DNA of 32,029 nt from Variovorax sp. CAN15. Its GTDB lineage: Bacteria > Pseudomonadota > Gammaproteobacteria > Burkholderiales > Burkholderiaceae_C. Positions within the stretch are counted from its first letter, which is position 1. Every line of letters starts with the position of its first letter. Below are positions 7,992 through 15,590 of the stretch, one piece after another. The stretch is taken from positions 1-32,029 of the forward strand of contig NZ_JASMRZ010000024.1 of assembly GCF_030462475.1 (NCBI RefSeq), given 5' to 3'. The position numbers were made by a program, and so were the translations under genes. The notes below the pieces were generated by a model. It was not told the origin of the DNA. It ran no database searches and saw only the letters and a list, made by a program, of their open reading frames with translations.

Positions 7992-8890
7992 ATCGCTTCC
8001 TGGATAGCCTGCTGCATGCAGCGGGTGATGCCGCGCACCGCCACCGAGTCTGGCCGCGCCGCGAAGCGCAGTGCACGAATCGGCACCGGAATGTGGGGCT
8101 CCAGCGTCAGCACATCGACCTTTTCGCGGTCGGCCGAGCGCGCGGTGCAGCCATCGACCAGCGCCACGCCGATGCCATGGTGCGCCATGGCCAACGCGGC
8201 GTGATAGGTCTGCACCGTCACCACCGCCTGCTGGAAGCCCACGCCCGCCTGCCGGCAGGCCTGGCTCAGGCTGGTGCCGACGGGGTCGCGGCTGTCCAGG
8301 CCGATCACCGGCCGGTCGACCAGATCGTGCAGCGCCACCGAGCCGTTGCGCACCAGCGCACGGGGCAGCATGCCCTTGGGCGCGATGCACACCATGCGGC
8401 TGTCGGCCAGCGTCTCCTGCGTGAGCGAGGGATGCACCGCGGGGCTGAAGGCGAAGCCCACGTCGGCCTCCTGCAGCAGCAGCGCCGACATGATCTGCGG
8501 CGAATGCAGCGACTCCACCGTGATCGCGTAGCCCGGATGCTTCTCGCGGAAGGCCTTGAGCGCACGCGGCAGGATGTCGTAGCTCAGCGCCAGCACGCTC
8601 AGGATGCGCAGCTCGCCCGTGTCGCCCGCGGTGCGCAGGTTGGCGGCGAGCCGCTGTACCTCGTCGAGCTGGGCGAACAGCCGCTCGATGTGAGGGTACA
8701 GCGTGAGCGCCTCGGTGGTCGGTGTGAGCCGACCCTTGGCGCGCTGGAAGAGCGGAAAGCCCAGCTGCTGCTCCGCGTGCTGCAGCGTGCGGCTCACCGC
8801 CGGCTGCGTGATGTTGATGAGCCGCGCCGCCGCGCTCACACTACCCGTGAGCATGATCGCGTTGAAGACTTCGATATGGCGCAGTCGCAT
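7988..8890 (-). CDS. LysR-family transcriptional regulator
   Basis: This is a DNA-binding regulator with the standard LysR plan: an N-terminal winged helix (MRLRHIEVFNAIMLTGSVSA, then AARLINITQPAVSRTLQHAE) over residues 1-65, then a two-lobed periplasmic-binding-fold effector domain from about residue 90. The length of 300 aa is standard. It overlaps the end of the D-amino-acid oxidoreductase gene tail to tail, and its upstream neighbour on the same strand is the M20 peptidase gene, only 14 bases away. The two could therefore be one transcript with the peptidase first. The likely targets are the amino-acid genes in this cluster. This is inferred from position only. Confidence 0.92.
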   Translation of the reverse strand: MRLRHIEVFNAIMLTGSVSAAARLINITQPAVSRTLQHAEQQLGFPLFQRAKGRLTPTTEALTLYPHIERLFAQLDEVQRLAANLRTAGDTGELRILSVLALSYDILPRALKAFREKHPGYAITVESLHSPQIMSALLLQEADVGFAFSPAVHPSLTQETLADSRMVCIAPKGMLPRALVRNGSVALHDLVDRPVIGLDSRDPVGTSLSQACRQAGVGFQQAVVTVQTYHAALAMAHHGIGVALVDGCTARSADREKVDVLTLEPHIPVPIRALRFAARPDSVAVRGITRCMQQAIQEAI

Positions 8891-8904
8891 CGCGAGCGAA
8901 GGGC

Positions 8905-10197
8905 TCAGTTGCCCGAAGGTGCCTTGCCTCGGGCGAGGTCCATCACCATGCGCGTGCCGAGGTACAGGCGCGGTTCGATCGAGTTGATGAGCACGTATTC
9001 AGCGTCTGCCGAGTGCGCGCCGAAGCCCTGCAGTCCGAAGCGCTCGATGACGGGAGCCTTGGTCTTCAGCGCGGCGAAGGCAGCATCGGTGCCGCCGCCG
9101 GCGGCCTTGTCGTCCGCGCCCAGCGGCAGGCCGAGCTCTTCCTTGTAGATCTGCTGCGCGTGGCGGACCAGGGCGCGCGAGGCGTCGGTGGCTTCCAGTG
9201 GCGGGCGGCGGCGCTCGAACTTCAGCTCGACCTTCGCCTCGGGAATGAGCTGCTTCTTCACGCGCTCGTTCACCTGCTGCTCGATGCGGTCGTAGTCGCT
9301 CACCTTCAGCACGCGCACGTCGGCAGCCGCAGTGGCGCTGGCAGGGATCACGTTGCGGTTGGTGCCCGACTTGGAGATGGTCCAGTTCATCTTCAGGCCC
9401 GTGGCGGGGTCCGAGAGGTCGCGCATCTGCAGGATCTGGTGCGAGAGCTCATAGAGCGCATTCACGCCCAGTTCGGGCGCCGAGCCCGCATGCGAGGCCT
9501 TGCCCGTCACGTGCAGCGTGACCGAGGCGATGCCCGCCGTGGCGAGCGAGAGCTTGTCTTCCTTGACGTAGGCGCCCTCGAAGGACAGCACCGCGTCATG
9601 CTCGCCGCCCATGCGCGTGATGAGCGCGCGGGCGCCGGGCGAGCTGATTTCCTCGTCACCGTTGATGAGCACGGTGAGCGTGCCGTAGTCCTTGAACTTC
9701 ATCGCCTGCAGCATCGACACGATGTGCGTGATGACGGCCACGCCCTGCTTGTCGTCGGCGATGCCCAGGCCGTAGGCCTTGTCGCCGTCGATGCGAAAGG
9801 GCTGCTTGTTGATCATGCCCACGGTGTAGACCGTGTCCATGTGCGCGATCAGCAGGATCTTCTTCTTGCCGGTGCCCTTGAAAGTGGCGCGCATCACGCG
9901 GCCGATTTTCTCGGGCGTGTCCTCCATGCGGTAGGCATCGGCGCTCGGGTCGATCAGCTCGACTTCGCCGCCCAGCGCCTTGAACTTCGCGGCGATGAGG
10001 TCGGAGATCTTCTCGAGGCCGTCGAGGTCGCGGCTGCCCGACTCGATGGAGACCAGCTCCTTCAGCGTCTCGAGCAGGGCCGGCTTTTCCTTGGCGGCGA
10101 GCGCGGCGATCTTGGCGTCGGGCGCCGCGAAGGCGGTGCCGAGGAAGGCGGCGCAGACGGCGGCGAGCAGGAATTTGCGGTGCGGGAATCGGTTCAT
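8905..10197 (-). CDS. Exported M20-family metallopeptidase (glutamate carboxypeptidase-like)
   Basis: This is a dizinc exopeptidase of the M20 family, closest in layout to carboxypeptidase G2. A signal peptide (MNRFPHRKFLLAAVCAAFLGTAFA) directs export. Metal and catalytic residues are visible: the first histidine in LIAHMDTVY, the bridging aspartate in GIADDKQG, the general-base glutamate pair in NGDEEISSPG and the last histidine in GFGAHSADAEY. A dimerisation domain lies between. The start chosen is the ATG at 10197 at the signal peptide, giving 430 aa. It would cut C-terminal glutamate or similar residues from peptides or folate-like compounds in the periplasm, feeding the peptide and amino-acid transport genes nearby. 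Its substrate cannot be read from the sequence. Confidence 0.9.
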   Translation of the reverse strand: MNRFPHRKFLLAAVCAAFLGTAFAAPDAKIAALAAKEKPALLETLKELVSIESGSRDLDGLEKISDLIAAKFKALGGEVELIDPSADAYRMEDTPEKIGRVMRATFKGTGKKKILLIAHMDTVYTVGMINKQPFRIDGDKAYGLGIADDKQGVAVITHIVSMLQAMKFKDYGTLTVLINGDEEISSPGARALITRMGGEHDAVLSFEGAYVKEDKLSLATAGIASVTLHVTGKASHAGSAPELGVNALYELSHQILQMRDLSDPATGLKMNWTISKSGTNRNVIPASATAAADVRVLKVSDYDRIEQQVNERVKKQLIPEAKVELKFERRRPPLEATDASRALVRHAQQIYKEELGLPLGADDKAAGGGTDAAFAALKTKAPVIERFGLQGFGAHSADAEYVLINSIEPRLYLGTRMVMDLARGKAPSGN

Positions 10198-10289
10198 GTT
10201 CTCGGGTTTCTTTCTTCTCTGGCTTACTGGTTGTCTCATCCTTGTTCGGTCCCTGCTCTCTTCTTGTTCCTGCCTGTCCATTGTCCCGT

Positions 10290-13109
10290 TCAGTGCGCCT
10301 TGTCCCAGTTGGGACCGACGCCGATCTCGGCGAGCAGCGGCACCTTCAGCGAGGCGACGCCGGCCATGATGCGCGGGATCTCGGTACGCACCCACTCGAC
10401 CTCGGCCTCGGGCACCTCGAACACCAGTTCGTCGTGTACCTGCATGATCATCTTCGTGGCGCGCTTCTCCTCGTCAAGCACGTTCTGTACCTTCACCATG
10501 CTGAGCTTGATGAGGTCGGCCGCCGTGCCCTGCATCGGCGCGTTGATGGCCGCGCGCTCGGCGCCGCCGCGGCGCGGGCCATTGGGCGAGTTGATCTCTG
10601 GCAGGTACAGGCGCCGGCCGAACACGGTTTCGACATAGCCCTGCTCCTTGGCGAGCGCCTTGGTCTCGTCCATGTAGGCCTTCACGCCCGGATAGCGCGC
10701 GAAGTAGCGCTCGATGTACGAGGCCGCGGCCTTGTTCTCGATGCCCAGGTTCTTGGCCAGGCCGAAGCTGCTCATGCCGTAGATCAGGCCGAAATTGATG
10801 ACCTTGGCGTAGCGGCGCTGCTCGCTCGAAACCTGGTCGGGCGTGGAGCCGAACACTTCGGCGGCCGTGGCGCGGTGCACGTCGATGCCGTCGGTGAAGG
10901 CGCGCAGCAGCGATTCGTCGCCACTGATGTGGGCCATGATGCGCAGCTCGATCTGCGAGTAGTCGGCGCTGGCGATCACGCTGCCGGCAGGCGCCACGAA
11001 GGCCTCGCGCACGCGCCGGCCTTCGGGCGTGCGGATCGGGATGTTCTGCAGGTTGGGATCGTTGCTGCTCAGCCGGCCGGTGACGGCCACCGCCTGCGCA
11101 TAGTGCGTATGCACGCGGCCGGTGCGCGGGTTGGCGAGCTGGCCGAGCTTGTCGGTGTAGGTGCCCTTGAGCTTCGACAGGCTGCGGTGCTCGAGGATCT
11201 TGGCCGGCAGCGGGTAGTCTTCGGCCAGCTTCTCCAGCACCTCTTCGTCGGTGCTGGGCGCACCGCTCGGCGTCTTCTTGACCACGGGCAGGCCCAGCTT
11301 GGTGAAGAAGATCTCGCCGATCTGCTTGGGCGAGCCGAGGTTGAAGGGCTGGCCCGCGATGTCGTAGGCCTCCTGCTCCAGTTCCATGATGCGCTTGCCG
11401 AGCTCGTGGCTCTGCGCGGCCAGCGTGGGTGCGTCGATCAGCACGCCGTTGCGCTCCACCCGATAGAGCGCCTCGCTCGAATCCATTTCGAGCTGGTAGA
11501 TGAAGCCCAGCTTCTCGTCGGCCTGCAGGCGCGGCCACAGCGTGTTGTGCACGTCCAGCGTCTGGTCGCTGTCCTCGCACGAGTATTCGGCGGCCTTGGC
11601 GATGTCGACCTGGCTGAACGGGATCTGGTGCGCGCCCTTGCCGCACAGGTCTTCGTACGAGATGCCGCTGCGGCCCAAATGGCGCTCGGCCAGGCTGGAG
11701 AGGCCGTGCGGCTTGTGCACTTCGAGCACATAGCTCTGCAGCATGGTGTCGTGCGCGTAGCCCTGCACCTCGATGCCGTGGTTGGCGAACACATGCCGGT
11801 CGTACTTGATGTGCTGGCCGAGCTTCTTCTTGGCGCCGTTCTCCAGCCAGGGCCTGAGCTTTGCCAGCACTTCGTCGAGCGGCAACTGCTCGGGCGCGTC
11901 GGGGTAGTTGTGCGCGAGCGGGATGTAAGCCGCCTCGCCTGGCGTGACGCTGAAGCTGATGCCGACGATCTGCGCGACCATCTCGTCCAGCGAGGTGGTC
12001 TCGGTGTCGATGGCGGCCAGCTCCGCCGCCTCGAGCTTCGCGAGCCAGCCGTCGAGCTGCTCCCAGGTAGTGATGGTGTCGTACTTCAGGTTGCTGGCGG
12101 GAGAAGCCGCCTCCAGCGCCTGCATGTCGGAGGGCTCGTCGAACAGGCCGCCCTGGTCGGAGCCGGCCGCGGCTGAAGCCGCCTTCTTCTTGTTGTTTTC
12201 CTCGATCAGCTCGGGCGGCACGGCCTGCGTCTCGAGCGCCTTGACCAGGCTCTTGAAGCCGAACTTCTCATAGAACGGCTTCAGCTCGGCCGTCTGCGGC
12301 GCGCCCACCGGCAGGCCTTCGAGCGAGGGCAGGCCCGTGACGTGGCCATCGAGGTCGCAGTCGGTGCGGATGGTCACGAGGCGCCTGCTCAGCGGCAGCT
12401 GGTCCATGGCCTGGCGCAGGTTCTCGCCCGCCGCGCCCTTCACTTCGGCGGCGCGTTCGATCAGCGCGTCGAGCGAGCCGTATTCGAGCAGCCACTTCGC
12501 GGCCGTCTTGGGGCCCACCTTGGGAACGCCGGGCACGTTGTCGACCGAGTCGCCCACCAGCGTCTGGTAGTCGATCATCAGGTTGGGCGGCACGCCAAAC
12601 TCGGCCGTGACGCCGGTCACGTCGCGCCTCTTGCCGTTCATCGTGTCGATGATGGTGATGTGCTCGTCGACCAGCTGGCTCAGGTCCTTGTCGCCGCTGG
12701 ATACGATGACTTCGATGCCCTGCGAGGCGGCGACCCTGGCGAGCGTGCCGATGACGTCGTCGGCCTCCACATCGGGCACGCTGAGCACGGGCCAGCCGAG
12801 CAGCTTCACCACTTCGTGGATGGGTTCGATCTGGCTGCGCAGGTCGTCGGGCATCGGCGAGCGGTTGGCCTTGTACTCGGGGTACCAGTCGTCGCGGAAA
12901 GTCTTGCCGGGGGCGTCGAAGATGCAGGCCGCGTAGTCCGCGCGCACCTCGCGGCGCAGCGCGGTCATCATGTTGATCATTCCGCGGATGGCGCCGGTCG
13001 CCGGGCTCTTGGGGTCGCCGGGCACGGCCCGCAGGTCGGGCATGGCGTGGAAGGCGCGGTAAAGGTAGCTCGAGCCATCGACGAGCAGCAGCGTTTTCTT
13101 GTCGGTCAT
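10290..13109 (-). CDS. polA: DNA polymerase I
   Basis: This is the repair and Okazaki-fragment-processing polymerase. All three domains are intact in the 939-aa product. The 5'-3' exonuclease spans about 1-290 (LLLVDGSSYLYRAFHA, DVEADDVIGTLA and GDKDLSQLV). The 3'-5' proofreading domain starts near 345 with an intact DTE motif in AAIDTETTSLD. The polymerase spans about 540-939, with motif A in SADYSQIELRIMAHIS, motif B in RRYAKVINFGLIYGMSSFG and motif C in MQVHDELVFEV. The length and order match polA of proteobacteria. It diverges from the small secreted-protein gene upstream of thrB, an order also known in pseudomonads. No SOS box is visible in the divergent spacer. Confidence 0.98.
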   Translation of the reverse strand: MTDKKTLLLVDGSSYLYRAFHAMPDLRAVPGDPKSPATGAIRGMINMMTALRREVRADYAACIFDAPGKTFRDDWYPEYKANRSPMPDDLRSQIEPIHEVVKLLGWPVLSVPDVEADDVIGTLARVAASQGIEVIVSSGDKDLSQLVDEHITIIDTMNGKRRDVTGVTAEFGVPPNLMIDYQTLVGDSVDNVPGVPKVGPKTAAKWLLEYGSLDALIERAAEVKGAAGENLRQAMDQLPLSRRLVTIRTDCDLDGHVTGLPSLEGLPVGAPQTAELKPFYEKFGFKSLVKALETQAVPPELIEENNKKKAASAAAGSDQGGLFDEPSDMQALEAASPASNLKYDTITTWEQLDGWLAKLEAAELAAIDTETTSLDEMVAQIVGISFSVTPGEAAYIPLAHNYPDAPEQLPLDEVLAKLRPWLENGAKKKLGQHIKYDRHVFANHGIEVQGYAHDTMLQSYVLEVHKPHGLSSLAERHLGRSGISYEDLCGKGAHQIPFSQVDIAKAAEYSCEDSDQTLDVHNTLWPRLQADEKLGFIYQLEMDSSEALYRVERNGVLIDAPTLAAQSHELGKRIMELEQEAYDIAGQPFNLGSPKQIGEIFFTKLGLPVVKKTPSGAPSTDEEVLEKLAEDYPLPAKILEHRSLSKLKGTYTDKLGQLANPRTGRVHTHYAQAVAVTGRLSSNDPNLQNIPIRTPEGRRVREAFVAPAGSVIASADYSQIELRIMAHISGDESLLRAFTDGIDVHRATAAEVFGSTPDQVSSEQRRYAKVINFGLIYGMSSFGLAKNLGIENKAAASYIERYFARYPGVKAYMDETKALAKEQGYVETVFGRRLYLPEINSPNGPRRGGAERAAINAPMQGTAADLIKLSMVKVQNVLDEEKRATKMIMQVHDELVFEVPEAEVEWVRTEIPRIMAGVASLKVPLLAEIGVGPNWDKAH

Positions 13110-13206
13110 CGGGCCATTTTGCCGTGCCCGCGCCGGCGCCCGGAACCACGACAGCGCGAGGTGTCAACCGACGGTCCGCAAGCGGCTGCGAGCCTACAAT
13201 GCAGGC

Positions 13207-13578
13207 ATGCCTAGCTCCACACTCCTGGTCGCCCGCCGCATCCTGCTGGCGCTGGCCTTCGCAACTCCCTTTGCCGCCGTGCAGGCGCAGCAGGCCACGC
13301 CCGCCCCCGCGGCGGCTCCGGCCGAGACGCTCCCAAATCAGGAGCAGGCCAAGGCAGAGGGCCGGCGCAACCAGAAGGTGGAAAACATCCACACCGAGGA
13401 CAGCGGCGCCTCTGTCGACGAAGTCCGCTACGGCGGCCGCACCCAGAGCATCAACGTCAAGCCCAAGTCGAACATGCCCGGCTACGAAGTGTTGCCGGCA
13501 GACGCCGCCACGGGCCGCCAGGGTTCGAGCGAAACAGGCGCCAACGGCCCCCGCGTCTGGAACGTGATGAAGTTCTGA
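13207..13578 (+). CDS. Small secreted protein between polA and thrB (DUF2782-like)
   Basis: This is a 123-aa protein of unknown function with a signal peptide (residues 1-25, ending AVQAQ), an Ala/Pro-rich linker (about 26-45) and a compact C-terminal part with EVRYGGRTQSINVKPK and a final VWNVMKF. A small exported protein of the DUF2782 type occupies the same place between polA and thrB in pseudomonads, which supports that family here. This is recalled context and has not been searched. The ATG at 13207 places the signal peptide at the N-terminus. It is transcribed toward thrB with 58 bases between the genes and is probably in the same transcript. Confidence 0.75.
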   Translation: MPSSTLLVARRILLALAFATPFAAVQAQQATPAPAAAPAETLPNQEQAKAEGRRNQKVENIHTEDSGASVDEVRYGGRTQSINVKPKSNMPGYEVLPADAATGRQGSSETGANGPRVWNVMKF

Positions 13579-13636
13579 CCGCAATGAGGTCTTCCGTTCT
13601 GGTTTTCGCGGCAGCAATGCGGCGCTGAGTACCGCC

Positions 13637-14704
13637 ATGGCAGTTTTTACCGAAGTCGGCTTCGGCGAGGCAGACGCGCTCGTCCAGAGCCTGGGGCTGG
13701 GCCCGCTGCGCGAGCTGCGCGGCATCGAGGGCGGCATCGAGAACACCAACTACTTCGCGACCACCGAGTCCGGCGAGTTCGTGCTGACGCTGTTCGAGCG
13801 CCTGAGCGCCGAACAGCTGCCTTACTACCTTTGCCTGATGAAGCACCTGGCGGACGCCGGCCTGCCGGTGCCCGCGCCGGTCGCGCTGCCCCGGCCGGAG
13901 CCTGAAGCCGTCGGCAAGCCCCGCAAGGGCCAGCAGCCGCCGGTGCCGGCCGAGGCTGCGTGCGACCTGCTGCACCTGGTCGCCGGCAAGCCGGCCGCCG
14001 TCGTGCAGAAGCTCTCGGGCCGCAGCGAGCTGGCTCCGACCGCCACTCACTGCACCGAACTGGGCGCGATGCTGGCGCGCATGCACCTCGCGGGGCGCGA
14101 CTACCCGCGCATCCAGCCCAACCTGCGCGGCCTGCCCTGGTGGAACGAGACTGTGCCGGTCGTGCTGCCGTACATCGAGGAGCATCAGGCCGCCCTGCTG
14201 CGTGCCGAGCTGGCCTACCAGAACCACGTCGCCGAGTCGTCGGCCTATGCGGCGTTGCCGCGCGGCCCGGTGCACGCCGACATGTTCCGCGACAACGTGA
14301 TGTTCGCGACCGACGGCCAAGCCGATGACGCCCCGCGCCTGACCGGCGTGTTCGACTTCTATTTCGCCGGAACCGACACCTGGCTGTTCGATCTGGCCGT
14401 GTGCCTGAACGACTGGGCCATCGACCTGCCGACCGGCCGCCACGACGCCGAGCGCGCCGACGCGCTGCTGTCGGCCTACGAATCCGTGCGCGCGCTGAAC
14501 GCGGCCGAGCGTGCCCTGCTGCCCGCGATGCTGCGCGCCGCCGCGCTGCGCTTCTGGATTTCCCGCCTCTGGGACTTCCATCTGCCGCGCGAGGCGAGCA
14601 TGCTCAAGCCCCATGACCCCACGCATTTCGAGCGCGTGCTGCGCGACCGCGCCACCCATCCGCATGCCATGGCGCAGGCCCTCGAGCCGCTGCTGGCTGC
14701 CTGA
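13637..14704 (+). CDS. thrB: Homoserine kinase (APH-fold type)
   Basis: This enzyme phosphorylates L-homoserine in threonine synthesis. It belongs to the aminoglycoside-phosphotransferase fold used for homoserine kinase in pseudomonads and many betaproteobacteria, not to the GHMP kinases of enterobacteria. Visible landmarks are the start MAVFTEV, GGIENTNYF near residue 32, the catalytic loop PVHADMFRDNVMF (HxD...N) and the metal-binding aspartate in GVFDFYFAGTD. At 355 aa it is longer than the usual 316-320, and the extra length sits around residues 85-108, where a Pro/Lys-rich segment (PRPEPEAVGKPRKGQQPP) interrupts the domain. It is followed after 9 bases by a membrane-protein gene, suggesting co-transcription. 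Confidence 0.93.
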   Translation: MAVFTEVGFGEADALVQSLGLGPLRELRGIEGGIENTNYFATTESGEFVLTLFERLSAEQLPYYLCLMKHLADAGLPVPAPVALPRPEPEAVGKPRKGQQPPVPAEAACDLLHLVAGKPAAVVQKLSGRSELAPTATHCTELGAMLARMHLAGRDYPRIQPNLRGLPWWNETVPVVLPYIEEHQAALLRAELAYQNHVAESSAYAALPRGPVHADMFRDNVMFATDGQADDAPRLTGVFDFYFAGTDTWLFDLAVCLNDWAIDLPTGRHDAERADALLSAYESVRALNAAERALLPAMLRAAALRFWISRLWDFHLPREASMLKPHDPTHFERVLRDRATHPHAMAQALEPLLAA

Positions 14705-14713
14705 CCTTCACAC

Positions 14714-15553
14714 ATGAAACTCAATCTCGTGCCGGCGCGAACCGGTGTGGAATGGGTCCGACTCGGGCTCAGGAACTTCTGGCGGCAGCCGCTGGCCTTC
14801 GTGTCGCTGTTCATGCTGTTCATGGCGCTGATCTCGACGATCTCGCTGCTGCCGGTGATCGGCAGGTTCCTTCCGTTCGTGCTCCTGCCCTTCTCCACGC
14901 TGGGCTTCATGGTCGCGGCTTCGGTGGCCGATGCCTCCGCCAGCGACAAGGCCGCGGCGGATGACGGCACGGCCGGCCCAAGGAAGCCCACCGGCGCGCT
15001 CATGTTCCTGTCGGTGGCGCAGGCCATGCGGACGGAATGGCGCTCGCTGGCTGTGCTGGGCGTGATCTCGGCGGTGTACTGCCTGCTGACGGTATTCGTG
15101 ACCGCGGTCGTCGATGGCGGCCAGTTCATGCGAAGCTACTTCGCCGGCGAGGCTCCCGCCAAGGAGGTGATGGAGAGCAGCCGGTTCCAGGTGGCCAACC
15201 TGCTGCAGATGTGCCTGACGCTGCCGCTGATCGCGGCCATCTGGCACGCTCCCGCGCTGGTTCACTGGCATCGCGTGGAGCCGGTGAAGAGCATCTTCTT
15301 CAGCCTGGTCGCGATGTTCCGCAACTTCGGCGCCTACGCGCTGTACTGGCTGGCGTGGTGCGGCGTGCTGCTGCTCGGCCTGCTGGCGGCGGCGCTGGTG
15401 GGCACCATCGTGATCGGCGTGGGCTCGCTGGGCTCGGGCAGCGGCGCGATGACCGCCGGCAACCTCCTGATGCTCGGCACGGTGCTGACGCTCGCGGCGA
15501 TGACGCAGGCGTCGAACTGGTTCACCTTCCGCGACACCTTCAATCCCGACTGA
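14714..15553 (+). CDS. BPSS1780-family integral membrane protein
   Basis: This is a polytopic inner-membrane protein of unknown function. The first 17 residues (MKLNLVPARTGVEWVRL) are the recognisable start of a betaproteobacterial family named after Burkholderia BPSS1780. Hydrophobic segments follow at about 29-45, 48-75, 108-135, 160-182, 205-235 and 245-265, so about six helices are expected in 279 aa. The gene begins 9 bases after thrB and is probably translated from the same mRNA, although no link to threonine synthesis is evident. It is convergent with the helicase gene, with a GC-rich hairpin between their stops. Confidence 0.8.
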   Translation: MKLNLVPARTGVEWVRLGLRNFWRQPLAFVSLFMLFMALISTISLLPVIGRFLPFVLLPFSTLGFMVAASVADASASDKAAADDGTAGPRKPTGALMFLSVAQAMRTEWRSLAVLGVISAVYCLLTVFVTAVVDGGQFMRSYFAGEAPAKEVMESSRFQVANLLQMCLTLPLIAAIWHAPALVHWHRVEPVKSIFFSLVAMFRNFGAYALYWLAWCGVLLLGLLAAALVGTIVIGVGSLGSGSGAMTAGNLLMLGTVLTLAAMTQASNWFTFRDTFNPD

Positions 15554-15570
15554 GGTCCGCCGACGCGGCA

Positions 15571-15587
15571 GGCGCCCGCCGGGCGCC
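15571..15587. terminator. GC hairpin between convergent genes, possible weak bidirectional terminator
   Basis: GGCGCCC and GGGCGCC form a 7-bp perfect stem around a 3-base loop, midway between the converging stops at 15553 and 15591. There is no T-run on either strand, so it would be a poor intrinsic terminator alone. Its position suggests a transcript-end function. Confidence 0.35.
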
Positions 15588-15590
15588 GGA

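Noticed and set aside
6684..8390. Long minus-strand frame across the FAD oxidoreductase
   Set aside because: It has no domain and a typical shadow composition, while the plus strand encodes a complete DadA-like protein with FAD motifs.
9013..12176. Two long plus-strand frames across the M20 peptidase and polA genes
   Set aside because: Both are His/Arg/Val-rich shadows; the minus strand has intact catalytic motifs throughout.
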